Positions 44,161-57,979 of a stretch of 64,000 bases of DNA are shown here, piece after piece (the first letter of the stretch is position 1; each line of letters starts with the position of its first letter). The notes beneath the pieces were generated by a model. It worked only from the letters and a program-made list of their open reading frames with translations, had not been told where the DNA came from and searched no databases. The position numbers were made by a program, and so were the translations under genes. Source of the DNA: Atrina japonica (lineage: Eukaryota; Mollusca; Bivalvia; Pterioida; Pinnidae); contig BROG01000027.1 of the NCBI GenBank assembly GCA_030159075.1, positions 2,179,501 through 2,243,500 of the forward strand, written 5' to 3'.

Positions 44161-45940
44161 AAATGATTGTAAACTTACCTATTGCAATAAATTTTCTTTT
44201 TGTCTGGATTCATGTGCTTATTTTCTTTCAATATACTCCATCTGAAATGTGTTAATGAGACATTATTTCTATTAACAGACAAAGGTGTGGTAGAAAAAGC
44301 GATATGCAGACTGAAATATTCAGCTAGCCGTCAAACAGAATTCTGTGATACAGCCAACTATTCAATCTCATATTAACCCTTTAAATTAGAGTATAATATT
44401 ACAGGCTATCTTAATTAATATCTAGCTACACAATTGTCTCAGATCTATTGTGGATTACTCAACTAATTCTACCTTTAAGTGTTAGAGATATTAAAAGATA
44501 TCACAAGCTATTTAATCTATCTTTCAATACCTGATCAGACATTTATCAGGGGCACCTTCTCCGAGACAAGGGATGTTTATACAGTACAAAATAAATCGAT
44601 AGAAATTTAAGTTTCATTTCAAATTATCAGTCAGACATAAATTGTATTCTGAATAGGAAAATATATTAATTTTGATACTTTTTCTTCACTTTGTATAAAT
44701 ATTAATTTTGATACCTTTTCTTCACTTTGTATATTACACAAGTTACATGTACAAGTGTAAGTACCCAGAACAATACAACATGTATCCATCTGAATTTGTG
44801 ACATATAAAAACATATACCTTTCCTTGAACTAAGTACTTTGTCATCATATTCAATCCTGTTTTCATTACAAACTGTTGATTTTTATGTTCTTGGTTATTT
44901 CAGATCTTAAGCAGGGATATCACTAGCCTGACTACCCACCATAGAGCCTCACTTTAAAGATATTATTACATGTAGATTTCACACATAAATAACCAATACC
45001 CATTTCACATAGGTCGTTCATATGCCGACCTTTAAATACACCTCGCTGCACAATAAAAACTTTTCATAATAAGAAATAAACAATTATCCATACAACATGT
45101 GAACAGACTATACCAATGGGGGTTGTCTTCAATGCATAACAATAAAATCATTTTATACCCCCTACAGACCACCGAGTTTGATTATACTTTAATTGGAGTA
45201 CTTATGGTCATGTACTTGTATAAATTTCTGGCAACAAAGATTGAATTTCCCTATTGATCCTTTAACAATGAAATGCAATGTAATTTCTTTTGATATGTTT
45301 TAAATAAACAGCTAAGGCATTTGTTAAAACATTCCATTGTTCATTTCTGTCATATGTCAAAAAATTAAAAAATAAAATCATTGATTAATAATTTTGAAAT
45401 CCGTCATTTTGAATTCATTAATTTATCAATTTACAATTTTTGAAACATTAACACTGGACTATATAAATGTTTGAGAAAAACGTGATGAAATCACTGGTTA
45501 CATGTACTTGCTTGTTTATTGTTTTAAGCTCTGTCAACAATATTATAGATCTGGGCATTTGATAGTTCAGGGAAAGTGTGTTTGTTGTTTGTGTCTCTAA
45601 ACTGTTTTTTTCAAAACACAAATAAACAATAAAATTTAATGTCCTCCAAAGGGAAGTATCAGTATATAAAAAAACAGTAAACGAAAAAACAGTTAAAAAA
45701 TTCACAAATTTTGAGTGTTTCACTGTTTTTTCGTGCACAAATAAAGAAATTTTCATTTATAACCAGACAAAATGATTTGTACTGGCTAGCGACCAATTCT
45801 CACCTGGCCTAACGTCTGATGACAAAAATCTTTTGTCAATCATTTTTAATATGTAGGTACATTATGTATCTATTATGTATCTTTGTCAATTCATTTCTGC
45901 TCTATACATGTATATATTAGACAAATACATCCATGTACAT
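44161..45940. other. No gene recognised
   Basis: AT-rich sequence with a two-copy 36-bp duplication at 44640. Short frames only. Confidence 0.5.
44640..44735. repeat. Two-copy tandem duplication, about 36 bp
   Basis: ttaattttgatacyttttct plus tcactttgtata twice. Confidence 0.85.
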
Positions 45941-45949
45941 GTATTTCTG

Positions 45950-47105
45950 TAAGTTATGAACAAGTCTATTATGTATTTCTGTAAGTTATGTACATTTCAT
46001 TGTGTATTTCTGTCTGTTATGTACAAGTACATCGTGTATATCTGTCCGTTATGTACAAGTACATTGTGTATATCTGTCAGTTGTGTACAAGTACATCGTG
46101 TATATCTGTCAGTTGTGTACAAGTACATCGTGTATATCTGTCAGTTGTGTACAAGTACATCATGTATATCTGTCAGTTGTGTACAAGTACATTGTGTATA
46201 TCTGTCAGTTGTGTACAAGTACATCATGTATTTCTGTCTGTTATGTACAAGTACATCATGTATATCTGTCCGTTATGTACAAGTACATTGTGTATATCTG
46301 TCAGTTATGTACAAGTACATCATGTATTTCTGTCCGTTATGTACAAGTACATTGTGTATATTTGTCCGTTATGTACAAGTACATCATGTATTTCTGTCCA
46401 TTATGTACAAGTACATTGTGTATATCTGTCAGTTATGTACAAGTACATCATGTACTTCTGTCCGTTATGTACAAGTACATTGTGTATATCTGTCCGTTAT
46501 GTACAAGTACATCATGTATTTCTGTCCGTTATGTACAAGTACATTGTGTATATCTGTCCGTTATGTACAAGTACATCATGTACTTCTGTCCGTTATGTAC
46601 AAGTACATCACATACTTCTGTCCGTTATGTACAAGTACATTGTGTATATTTGTCCGTTATGTACAAGTACATCATGTATTTCTGTCCGTTATGTACAAGT
46701 ACATCATGTACTTCTGTCTGTTATGTACAAGTACATCATGTACTTCTGTCTGTTATGTACAAGTACATCATGTACTTCTGTCCGTTATGTACAAGTTCAT
46801 TGTGTATATTTGTCCGTTATGTCCAAGTACATCATGTACTTCTGTCTGTTATGTACAAGTACATTATGTATTTCTGTCTGTTACATGTATGTACAAGTAC
46901 ATCGTGTAAATCTGTCAGTTGTGTACAAGTACATCGTGTACTTCTGTCTGTTATGTACAAGTACATCGTGTATATCTGTCAGTTGTATACAAGTACATCG
47001 TGTATATCTGTCTGTTATGTACAAGTACATTATGTACTTCTGTCCGTTATGTACAAGTACATCATGTACTTCTGTCTGTTATGTACAAGTACATTATGTA
47101 CTTCT
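45950..47105. repeat. 32-bp satellite, about 35 copies, open in all three plus frames
   Basis: Unit gtgtatatctgtccgttatg plus tacaagtacatc, with variants at tat/tac/ttt, gtc(a/c/t)gt and atc(a/g)tg. Because 32 is not a multiple of 3 and the unit has no stop in any plus frame, three overlapping long frames (over 300 codons) of repeated Tyr/Cys/Val/Ser/Thr peptides appear. There is no codon-bias or domain support for a gene. Confidence 0.93.
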
Positions 47106-48398
47106 GCTCTATATACATGTACATGTACTGTACTAGTAGAATGTGTATTTCTGATTCATATACACTGTACTATGATAGATTACCGTAACTTACAAAAATA
47201 AATCTTGGAGATAATATTTGTGTACTACAAGTTTGTATTTATACATCTTTTTTATCAGGGACAGGACATGTATGCCACTTTCAATGTTCTATACAACTTT
47301 TGCACCTAAAAAATCGTGATTTTGTGTATTCCCCAAATTTGAATGAAAAGTTGGGTATACAAAAAATAAGTTGTAAAATTTGATTGATTTAAAATACCTG
47401 TCAGCTTACATTGTAGCTAATTTCAATAAAATGAATAAAATCAACATATTAGTCTGCAAATCATATCTGCTGATAGGCTTGGAAATGGAACACAATTTTC
47501 AACTATCTAGAAATCAGAAATGAAGCAGAAATTAAGGATTGATAACAATTCAAAATGTCAATCTGTCGGCACATTTAAAAAATTCTGAAACTGTACAATG
47601 TCAATACTTTAATGACAATGTCGTTGTAGACAGAAGCCTTGTAGATCTCAGGGTGTTCTAAACTCAACAAATATTTTCAAAGTATCTTGAAAACAGGAAG
47701 AAGAACCTTACCTGTTTAATTTTAAAATCAAAACATCTGAAATCCTGGCTAGTTGAAGGAGGAATCTGTTGTAATACGTTGACAACTTGGTTATCTTTTA
47801 ATTTACAACTGTGATATATTGTTGTAATACTTTGTTAGACCCAAACAACAACTAATGTATCTGTCAATCACCAGATTTAATTTGAAGTTTCTTTATAATT
47901 AAAGATGAAATGGTGTGTAAATCTGAATTTATTAAATAAGATTATCTCCAGGGGGGCCAACTTTGTCAAAAATGTACTTCTATTGTAGTATCTGGGGAAG
48001 CATAATATATACCTGTATAAATACCTGCACGTACCTGTGGTAAGGTTGATTAATATTAATTTGTGGTATTTAATTTCAACATATATTGTGACATAAACCT
48101 TGGCCTCCGCTTAACTATACAAACATGAATTGTTTTCTCTTGGATGTGGCGCAACAGAAAAAGAAAGTGATACTATGACAGAAACTTATACTGATGATCA
48201 AATAAAAATTGTGATTGAGCATTTTATTAAAACAAAGGAAATAAGTTTCTAGTTGTTTGATCTGGATGTCATGTGTTCAGATCACCTGGTTCACATACAG
48301 TGGAATATCAAATATCACACACAGTAGAGATCAAATTATCTGGTTAACCAGTTATAGTGGGTCAGGGACCGTTTTATGGCTAGTGAGTACTGGAAGTA

Positions 48399-48563
48399 CA
48401 GTAGAACCTGTCTGGAGAAACCACCCCATCTGCCAAGGAAATGTGGTCTCACAAGACAGGAGGTCTCTCAAAATAAATATAAAGGATTATTCAATCAAGA
48501 GGTTGTGGGCTTAAAAGACAGATGGTCTTTTATGATAGTGGTCTCACAAGACAGGTTTCACAG
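48399..48563. mobile_element. MITE, CAGTAGAACCTG family (compact copy)
   Basis: TA-CAGTAGAACCTGTCTGGAGA at left and ...CAAGACAGGTTTCACAG-TA at right, 165 bp. The interior aatgtggtctcacaagacag is as in the other copies. This is close to the unexpanded form of the element at 36908. Confidence 0.8.
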
Positions 48564-49084
48564 TAGAAGGTTCCAAGGAAAACCTTCTTGAGTTGAAATA
48601 AATTTAAGACATGTATTGTACATGTAGCAGGTTTCACATGAGAACCATTGTTAAGTTAAAATCAATCTAATACAGGTAGCCACCGTTCCCCTTTTCAATA
48701 CCAAGCTGTAGTAATTAACCTTTACTATATGTCCTGGGTTTTCCCAATGAAATTTAATACTTAAGTTCCATGATCAGGCCTTATCAGAACAAAACTCAAG
48801 AAGTACCTACATGTAACTCTGAAATTTGATTGGCTGAGTAAGTCAAGTTGAGAATATTCTCAGTCTCCATGTAAATTCTTAAGATTTGTGGTGCCAGGCC
48901 CAACTTGGTTTGTTTAAAAAAAATAATAAAAAACAACGCTGCACAGACATCAGTTCACAGTATATACATGAATAAGTCACAGATTTTAGCCTTTCAGCAA
49001 CAGATGACATTTCTCCATACATGTATATTGGTATTTAGTGATAAATTCATTGTAAAGATCATAATACATTAAGACAAAATCTTA

Positions 49085-49212
49085 TCATCAGCTGGGCCCA
49101 GAACCACAAAACTTCTGAAGGACAGGAAAAGCCAGCGGCCTCTGAGGCTCTAACTTGCGACCATCTGGTTGTGTATAGAACACTCTACTGGGGAGCCATG
49201 ACGGCTCTCAAA
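49085..49212 (-). mobile_element. tRNA-related SINE head (degenerate)
   Basis: On the minus strand TCATGGCTCCCCAGTAGAGT resembles an A-box region and GTCGCAAGTTAGAGCC a decayed B box, about 35 bp apart. The body is short. Confidence 0.45.
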
Positions 49213-49224
49213 TAAGCAATAATT

Positions 49225-49420
49225 GTCATCATCACCGGTATTTACAATTGTATGCATAATGATGATATATATACAAAAATGTCTAGTTGCAACATAAATT
49301 CTGTGCTCATATCACAAAATGATAAAATTGTTAGTTGAGTTTGAGCAATGAGTAAATTTGGTCACTCCGGGCCCTTATCTGATGTTCATGCCAACTTCAA
49401 AATTTTCCATAATCCAATTT
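49225..49420. repeat. Fragment related to the 15.4-15.9 kb repeats
   Basis: Contains tatttacaattgtatgcata, tgtctagttgcaacataaat (15785-15835 has tatttacaactgtatgcatt and tgtccagttgcagcataatt) and gagcaatgagtaaatttggt (arm of the 15403 foldback). Confidence 0.55.
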
Positions 49421-49904
49421 TTAAGAATTGTATAGTACCGTAAATTTGGCAATGCTACATTTACATGTAGGCTAAAAAAATAGAACCATAGTATTAGCAT
49501 AGATATACAAAAAATAAAATCCTTGGATGGTAATTTGTAGCCATAAACATCACAAGTACTTGGTAACATTAGCTAATTTGAAAAGAATATACATTTAAAT
49601 CAGTTGTATAACGGGCACACCTGAAATATGAGGTAGAGATCAACCATTTTATTGTTGATTTTGGTATATAAGTACCCAAGTAATTGATCAAAATAAATTC
49701 CACAATCAATTCCATGATATGGCCTAGACTTGATAAGTGCCCGTAAATTTTGTTGAATGTCATACATGTAGGAATGTCTACATGAGAATGGATCAGGAGA
49801 AATCTGTCACGGTTACAAGATTTGAGATTGAAAGTCAATAACCCAGTATCCTACAAAGACTATGATTATCATTACTTCCCATAAATAATTACATAAAAAT
49901 GACC

Positions 49905-50600
49905 ACTGTATTCAACAAATACTATGAAATACCATTATTACAACCCATAAATAATAATACTATATCATACATATACTACAAAATAACATTATTACCCATA
50001 AATAATAACTATCCCAACAAATACAATAAAATACCAACAAATAACAAGCACTGTACTCTATAAATACTACAAAACAACATTACTACCCATAAATAATAAC
50101 AGTGTATCATACAAATACTACAAAATAACATTATTACCCATAAATAATAACTATCCCTAAAAATACAATAAAATACCAACATTACCCACAAATAACAAGC
50201 ACTATACCATACAAATACTACAAAATAACATTACTACCCATAAATAATAAGTGTACCATACAAATACTACAAAATAACATTATTACCCATAAATAAAAAC
50301 TATCCCTACATATACAATAAAATACCAACATGACCCACAAATAACAAGCACTATACCCTATAAATACTACAAAATAACATTACTACCCATAAATAATAAC
50401 AGTGTACCATACAAATACTACAAAATAACATTACTACCCATAAATAATAACAGTGTACCATACAAATACTACAAAATAACATTATTACCCATAAATAATA
50501 ACAGTGTACCATACAAATACTACAAAATAACATTATTACCCATAAATAATAACTATCCCTACAAATATCATAAAATACAAATATTACCCATTATTAACAA
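49905..50600. repeat. Tandem array, about 51-bp unit (older variant)
   Basis: Units of cccataaataataacagtgt, accatacaaatactacaaaa and taacattatta, with frequent substitutions and alternation between two subtypes (ctatccctac and cagtgtacca). Confidence 0.9.
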
Positions 50601-51590
50601 GCACTGTACCCTATAAATATTACATACTACAAAATACCACTCTTAACCATGAATAATGAGCTCTATACCCTACAAATACTACAAAATACCACTCTTAACC
50701 ATGAATTATGAGCTCTATACCCTACAAATACTATAAAATACCACTCTTAACCATGAATAATGAGCTCTATACCCTACAAATACTACAAAATACCACTCTT
50801 AACCATGAATAATGAGCTCTATACCTACAAATACTACAAAATACCACTCTTAACCATGAATAATGAGCTCTATACCCTACAAATACTACAAAATACCACT
50901 CTAACCATGAATAATGAGCTCTATACCTACAAATACTACAAAATACCACTCTTAACCATGAATAATGAGCTCTATACCCTACAAATACTACAAAATACCA
51001 CTCTTAACCATGAATAATGAGCTCTATACCTACAAATACTACAAAATACCACTCTTAACCATGAATAATGAGCTCTATACCCTACAAATACTACAAAATA
51101 CCACTCTTAACCATGAATAATGAGCTCTATACCCTACAAATACTACAAAATACCACTCTTAACCATGAATAATGAGCTCTATACCCTACAAATACTACTC
51201 TTAACCATGAATAATGAGCTCTATACCCTACAAATACTACAAAATACCACTCTTAACCATGAATAATGAGCTCTATACCCTACAAATACTACAAAATACC
51301 ACTCTTAACCATGAATAATGAGCTCTATACCCTACAAATACTACAAAATACCACTCTTAACCATGAATAATGAGCTCTATACCCTACAAATACTACAAAA
51401 TACCACTCTTAACCATGAATAATGAGCTCTATACCCTACAAATACTACAAAATACCACTCTTAACCATGAATAATGAGCTCTATACCCTACAAATACTAC
51501 AAAATACCACTCTTAACCATGAATAATGAGCTCTATACCCTACAAATACTATAAAATACCACATTTAATCATAAATAGTAACTCTGTATA
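50600..51590. repeat. Tandem array, 52-bp unit (homogenised variant), about 19 copies
   Basis: Units of aaccatgaataatgagctct, ataccctacaaatactacaa and aataccactctt, nearly identical from copy to copy with occasional 1-nt (ccc/cc) or larger losses. It adjoins the older variant directly. Confidence 0.95.
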
Positions 51591-51699
51591 ATCCTACAGA
51601 TACTTAACAAAATAACATTATCACTCATAAGTAATGCAACATATAACACTAAGGTAGGACAAAATAACTACATATGTATTTCAATATTTTGTTCTTCAA

Positions 51700-52675
51700 T
51701 TCTTACAATACCGGTGTATCAGACAAACTGTACTTGGTACTGGACCAGCAGTCAGCTAAGACCAGTGGTCGACAATATTTTACTGTACAGGTACCGGACT
51801 AGAGGTCAGCTCAAACCAGTGGTTGGCTATAGTGTGATTTCATCTTTAGTATGTACTACGACAATATTTTGTTCTTTAGTTCTTACTATATATCAGACAA
51901 ACTGTACTGGTACTAGACCAGCAGTCAACTAAGACCAGTGGTCAGCTATGGTGTGATTTTGTCTTTATTATGTACTACGACAATATTTTACTATACTGAA
52001 GCTGGACCAGCAGTCAGCTAAGACCAGTGGTCAGCTATGGTGTGATTTTGTCTTTATTATGTACTACGACAATATTTTACTGTACTGAAGCTGGACCAGC
52101 AGTCAGCTAAGACCAGTGGTCAGCTATGGTGTGATTTTGTCTTTATTATGTACTACGACAATATTTTACTGTACTGAAGCTGGACCAGCAGTCAGCTAAG
52201 ACCAGTGGTCAGCTATGGTGTGATTTTGTCTTTATTATGTACTACGACAATATTTTACTGTACTGAAGCTGGACCAGCAGTCAGCTAAGACCAGTGGTCA
52301 GCTATGGTGTGATTTTGTCTTTATTATGTACTACGACAATATTTTACTGTACTGAAGCTGGACCAGCAGTCAGCTAAGACCAGTGGTCAGCTATGGTGTG
52401 ATTTTGTCTTTATTATGTACTACGACAATATTTTACTGTACTGAAGCTGGACCAGCAGTCAGCTAAGACCAGTGGTCAGCTATGGTGTGATTTTGTCTTT
52501 AGTATGTATTACGACAATATTTTGTTCTTAAATTATTACTATACACGTATATCAGACAAACTGCACTCGTACCAGAGTAGTGGTCAGCTATGGTGTGATT
52601 TCGTCTTTAGTATGTATTACGAAAATATTTTGTTCTTTAGTTCTTACTATATATCAGACAAACTGTACAGGTACC
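51700..52675. repeat. Tandem array, 89-bp unit core with longer edge units
   Basis: The core (about 51950-52500) repeats gtactgaagctggaccagca, gtcagctaagaccagtggtc, agctatggtgtgattttgtc, tttattatgtactacgacaa, tattttact with almost no change. Edge units carry an additional ttcttactatatatcagaca segment, like the 120-bp units at 56510-56950. Confidence 0.93.
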
Positions 52676-52679
52676 GGTG

Positions 52680-52810
52680 TCCCATATAATTTTGATCCCT
52701 AAAAAATTGGTATCTGGATACCAAAACTGGCCATATAACAAGTATCCGGATATCAAAAATAGTCATAAAATAAGTATCCCCCATATAATAAATATCCCCC
52801 ATGAAATCAG
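52680..52810. repeat. Flank of the 89-bp array, inverted at 54.9-56.5 kb
   Basis: ggccatataacaagtatccg, gatatcaaaa and ataagtatcccccatataat occur here; the reverse complement is near 56430-56500 (tttttgtatccagatactta, ttatatggcgg) and about 55000-55025 (ggcaaattttggtatccaga). Confidence 0.7.
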
Positions 52811-52846
52811 TACTGAACAGACATACATGTAAATGTTCAGTACTGT
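52808..52846. repeat. Hairpin with 12-bp perfect arms
   Basis: CAGTACTGAACA ... TGTTCAGTACTG around a short loop. Confidence 0.85.
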
Positions 52847-52849
52847 TTT

Positions 52850-54580
52850 TAAATATGTAAAGTTGTTAGTTTGTCTCTTATCCTGATTTCCAAGGGTAAA
52901 AAATATTTAATTAAAAAAAAATTGAATTTTTTTTTGGCAGCTGTGGTGTGGTGGTCATATTTGTGATGTTGCAATATTTTGTTCTTTTTTTTCTTATTAA
53001 ATTTGGGATATTTAATTTACAACCTAACTTTTTTTTTTTTACTTTTTAAGTATATTTCAAGAAGATATCAAAACTGATTCATAAGTAAATTCCCATTTTG
53101 GTCCATTTATTACACAACTGTCACAACAGACTTGAGGAATTACATAGGAGACTATGTGGAATGTCAAATCCTAATTAAAATTAGATGGCAAAAGCTGCAT
53201 TAATTGAGATTGCTATAGAGGTCTGCTATTCTTATCATTACCTGGGTATAAAAAACTGTTATTTCAGAAGGGAAATGAAGTCCTACACGTGAACTGTTGT
53301 CTTGGGATTTAAAACCTGTCTTAAAGCTGTCATCTCAACTTGTAAACCAATTTAATCAAATAAAAAAAATAATAGTATCGTTTCTGAAACATCCCCAGCG
53401 TTTCCTTCCATTGGTTGCCATATTTGTTCAGTTTTCTGAATAGAAATAAGCCCCCACAACCGATATAAAAGGTGAGTTTGAAAAATCAGTAGTCATTGTC
53501 TACCTACAAATGTTTGAGTATGACTCACCTGCATGACAAATAATTATTGATATCAACAAGTTCATTTACTCTATCTGGACATTTAGCCTGCTAATATACA
53601 ATTCATAAGCATGCATGCTCATTTTACAGGACCACTTGCACCCATTTCGAAAATTTGATAGCAAATTTTCACAGCTATGTCTCTTATATTGTTTATTTGT
53701 CGTTATCTTTGTAAAAATATGAGAAGGGGTACCTTGTCATTGATCAAGTGTGTACGACCCGACTGCTCACTTAACCAAGTTCACCAGAATGTGTGACGCT
53801 ATGTAAACAGCACAATGAGAGGGTACAGATTACTGGTAGGGTTTTATTTATTTTTATGTTGAAAGTGCATGTTATTTTACGGATGCTAAAATAATGAATT
53901 TAAAACTTATTATTAAATCTATTTATTACATATCTTTATTGAAGTCTTTGATGTAAAATTGAATGCGGAATGTTTATGATTTGAGTAAAGTATATGTCTT
54001 GATTACATGTCATCTGTCCATTGTTTCGCTTTGGGAGTACAGGTGTGAAATAACGGTCGTTCTGCAGCCTCGCCTTTTTTAGTGGAATTGCGAGCCATTT
54101 TCTATTGATAACATTTAACAAAAATGTCTGTCTGTGGAATAATACATTGGGGGTGTTTCAAAAGCATTTGAATTTTTTTTTTTCGAATTCAAAACTTGTT
54201 TAAAAGTTATGATGACAGCTTTAAGTTTACAGGTAGGTATAGAAATGGGGAGTAAAGTTAAGTTCTTGTTACAAACTCACCTGATACAGCAAGATGGACA
54301 TTGATACCTACCAGCAGATTGTAGATTTTCTACAAAGTCCAGAAGAAAAATGGAAATGGCCATAAAAATAGGAGCTAAAATCATTTTAGATTAGTCTAAA
54401 TAGGAATGTCCATTTCATAGACAAAACAGGAATAGACAAAATGAGAATGAAACTAATATATATTCCCCTTTATCTCATAGCTACTATAGTTTATACAACA
54501 CAAAGTAGTGAGTGAACTAACTGTAACAATCCATTACTTTTCATGGAAAACATATGTAAAGAGATAAACCAGATATCAAT
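52850..54580. other. No gene recognised
   Basis: Unique-looking AT-rich sequence between arrays. I could not find exons with splice support. Confidence 0.45.
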
Positions 54581-54589
54581 CTCATTGGA

Positions 54590-54960
54590 ATGTAATACTA
54601 ATATGTATCCCTTCTATATATCAGATTAGGCATCCTAAACAGCCATCTAATATGTATCCCAATCTCTATATCCAATAAGGCATCCTTAAAACAGCCATGT
54701 AACATGGATCCCCCTCTATGTAAGGCATTCCAAACACCTATATAATATGTACCCCCATCTGTGTACCACATAAAAAATTCTAAACAGCCATAATATGTAT
54801 CCCCCTCCATGTATCAGATGCTAGGGGATATATATTATATAGCCATATAATATGTATATCCCTTCCATATATCACATAAAGCATTCTAAACAGTCATTTG
54901 ATATGTATCCCCCATCTACAGAACATATTATGTAAATGGGGAGATACATGTAGCTATACA
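54590..54960. repeat. Degenerate tandem repeat, about 55-65 bp unit
   Basis: Repeats of taatatgtatccccctccat, gtatcagat and cattctaaacagccata. Confidence 0.75.
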
Positions 54961-56504
54961 GATTATCTCATCTATGTAAATGAGATGGGATACATATCAT
55001 ATGGCAAATTTTGGTATCCAGATACTTACATGTATTATACCCCTCATAATTCCCTTCACCACAAATCAGTCTATTTACATATATATATATTACTTGGAAT
55101 GTATTCACAATTTAATTTCCTCTGTTTTAGATACTAAATGACCATGTGTGAACAAATTATTTGGTCCCCCATGGCCCCTCCTGTCCCTTGGGGGTCACAA
55201 ATAGGTTGATTTACATTTTTAATACATGTACTTGAAATGTATTTCACAGTTTTATGTCTACTTTGAAATACTACATGACAATGTTTGAAAATCATGTATT
55301 TTCAGCTCTCCCCTAAGGAGAAAGATGGACAGACAGATGCCCAAGACCAACACATAATCCAAAAAAATAATTAAAACACTGAGATAATAACAAAATAATT
55401 CAAAATATATGAAAATTGTATGTAACATATTGTCAACAATCAAATTTTGTTAAAAAAAATTATGGGTAAAATTGTCTTTTAAAATGTTTTAATAACATTT
55501 TTTCAAAACTTACATATTTCATTAAAATATATTAACACTAAACATACATGTATTTTATTTGATTTAATTATTTGTTGTCCATTTGTTTATAGTTTGTCTA
55601 ACTTCCAATTAAGCATCACTAAATTTTAAATGGTCTTAGTAAAATTTTACTTTTTTGTTCTGAAATTTGCAGTAAGACTTATAATTTTTAAGACGTTTTT
55701 TTTCCTTTTTTTTTTTATTACCTTTAACATATTTTGTTCATTTTTATTTACAGGTGATTGTTCATAGGCCTACATTTTAATGTATATTATGGAGTCTGTA
55801 AAAAATCAAGGTAAAAAAAAAAAAAAAAATGTTAATTTGAATAAGACATGCTTTTGCAGAAATCAATATAACCATTTATTCATAGTACCAATTTTTTGTT
55901 ATGTTTTATAATTTGATTTGAATTATCAATTAATTTGTACCTATGTTTTTGTGAAAATGTGTAAGCCTCACTGTTGCATTTTTATTGTTGTTTTCTATAT
56001 CTATATAACATGTACCAATAGACCTATGGTCTAAGGATTGAAATAAAGCAATAAAAAGCATAAATTATGCCACCAGTCTGTTGATACCTAATTAACACCT
56101 TTCTGCATGGCTAACCAAACATCCTGTCAAGCCTAGTTTTAACCAATTCAAGATTCAATAAATACTCTGGTACCATTAATTTCAGCATTTGAAATAATTT
56201 GTGACATACAAAGGAAACTGATATTATATCTCAAGGTGATAATAGCCAATTAATACCACATCATCAGCCCCTTCCCATCACCCCTTTTACACACTCCCTA
56301 CATATAAACATGTATTAATCCAACCATTAAAAGTGATCATTTTATGGTGGCAATAACTAAAATTCTTCATTTCAACAATCTATGTCTGTTCTATACTGAG
56401 TGTCATGGGTGGGGGGGGGGATACATTTCATATGGGGGGTACTTATTATATGGCCAATTTTTGTATCCAGATACTTATTATATGGCGGATACATATCATA
56501 TATG

Positions 56505-56945
56505 ACACTGGACTAGTGGTCAGCTATGGTGTGATTTCATCTTTAGTATGTACTACAACAATATTTTGTTCTTTAATTCTTTCTATATATCAGACAAACT
56601 GTACGTGTACTGGACTAGTGGCCAGCTAAGACCAGTGGTCAGCTATGGCGTGATTTCATCTTTAGTATGTACTAGGACAATATTTTGTTCTTTAATTCTT
56701 TCTATATATCAGACAAACTATACATGTACTGGACTAGTGGCCAGCTAAGACCAGTGGTCAGCTATGGTGTGATTTCATCTTTAGTATGTACTAGGACAAT
56801 ATTTTGTTCTTTAATTCTTTCTATATATCAGACAAACTGTACATGTACTGGACTAGTGGCCAGCTAAGACCAGTGGTCAGCTATGGTGTGATTTCATCTT
56901 TGGTATGTACTAGGACAATATTTTGTTCTTTAATTCTTTCTATAT
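56505..56945. repeat. Tandem array, 120-bp unit, about 3.5 copies
   Basis: Unit tgtactggactagtggccag, ctaagaccagtggtcagcta, tggtgtgatttcatctttag, tatgtactaggacaatattt, tgttctttaattctttctat, atatcagacaaactatacat. Same family and orientation as the 51.7-52.7 kb array. Confidence 0.93.
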
Positions 56946-56949
56946 ATTA

Positions 56950-57975
56950 CTGTACACACCTTTGACGTTGGGAGATATTTTCTACACATTTGACATCAAA
57001 GACACTTCTGTTACCGGGGATACGTGTACTTGTACTTTTCAGCAAAAATCCAGTAAAGTTTAGTTTATGATCTGACTTTAATGCTTAGTGCTTCAAAAAC
57101 AAACTTGATTAAAGAAAATAGAATTCATGGGCAAGGTTTTTCACGATCAAGCAGAAATGGCAATCAAAACAAGTCAAAGTTAGAGTCATGTTTTACCATT
57201 TCAAACAGACAGACAGATCCCTCACAACAGCTAACATTGTATCTCACAGCAACATGCTATAGGAATAGTTTGAGACCCTGTCAAAACTGACAATCACCTA
57301 AATTATCTAATATCACCAAAAATACGGTCATAATTTTCCTTTTTTCACCTTAACCAGGTAAACGTAATAATGTTCAGGTAAAAAGATATATTGTCTTACA
57401 TCTGTACTTTACACTCAAATATTATCATTATTTTACTACTTTTTTGATAGTGAAATATAAGCATTTATCAATTTATTAAATATGTTGTAAATAAAATGTT
57501 TAATGTCTACAGCAGGGTGATAAAATTGAAGAAATTTTTTATTTTTCTCTATACATGTACATGTATACATTTAAATAAATTTGATATGAAACAACATTTT
57601 TCTCAAAACATTTATGGAAATATATTCCTAAAGCAACATTGATGAAATTCATTCCTTAAACTCAAATACATATGTATCTAACACTTTCAAATTTTAATAA
57701 ATTTTACAATTCCTCATAACATTAAAATTTTCTGTTTTTAAGACATAGCAATTTTAACAGAAACTTTGAAGTTAAACTTTTTAAAGTACATGTACTTAAA
57801 TACAGAACCTTGGTATAAAACTTCATCAGAAGGACCCATAATTTTGACAGCTATTAGCAAGAGACCAATTCTTGCTAGGGTGATGGTTATTGGTTAGACA
57901 ACAAGTCTTAGTTTTGCAAATGGTATACTGATGTTTAGCAACACATGTAGCTCACTTGGCCCTTTGGTCAAGGTG
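56950..57975. other. No gene recognised
   Basis: AT-rich sequence with no repeat family identified except a short gagctt-type end near 57950. Confidence 0.45.
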
Positions 57976-57979
57976 AGCT

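Noticed and set aside
45956..47201. Three overlapping frames of 317-399 codons
   Set aside because: All are translations of the same 32-bp repeat in three frames, so they are not treated as genes.
50600..51590. A CRISPR-like array
   Set aside because: The units are head-to-tail with no unique spacers, and the DNA is animal nuclear.
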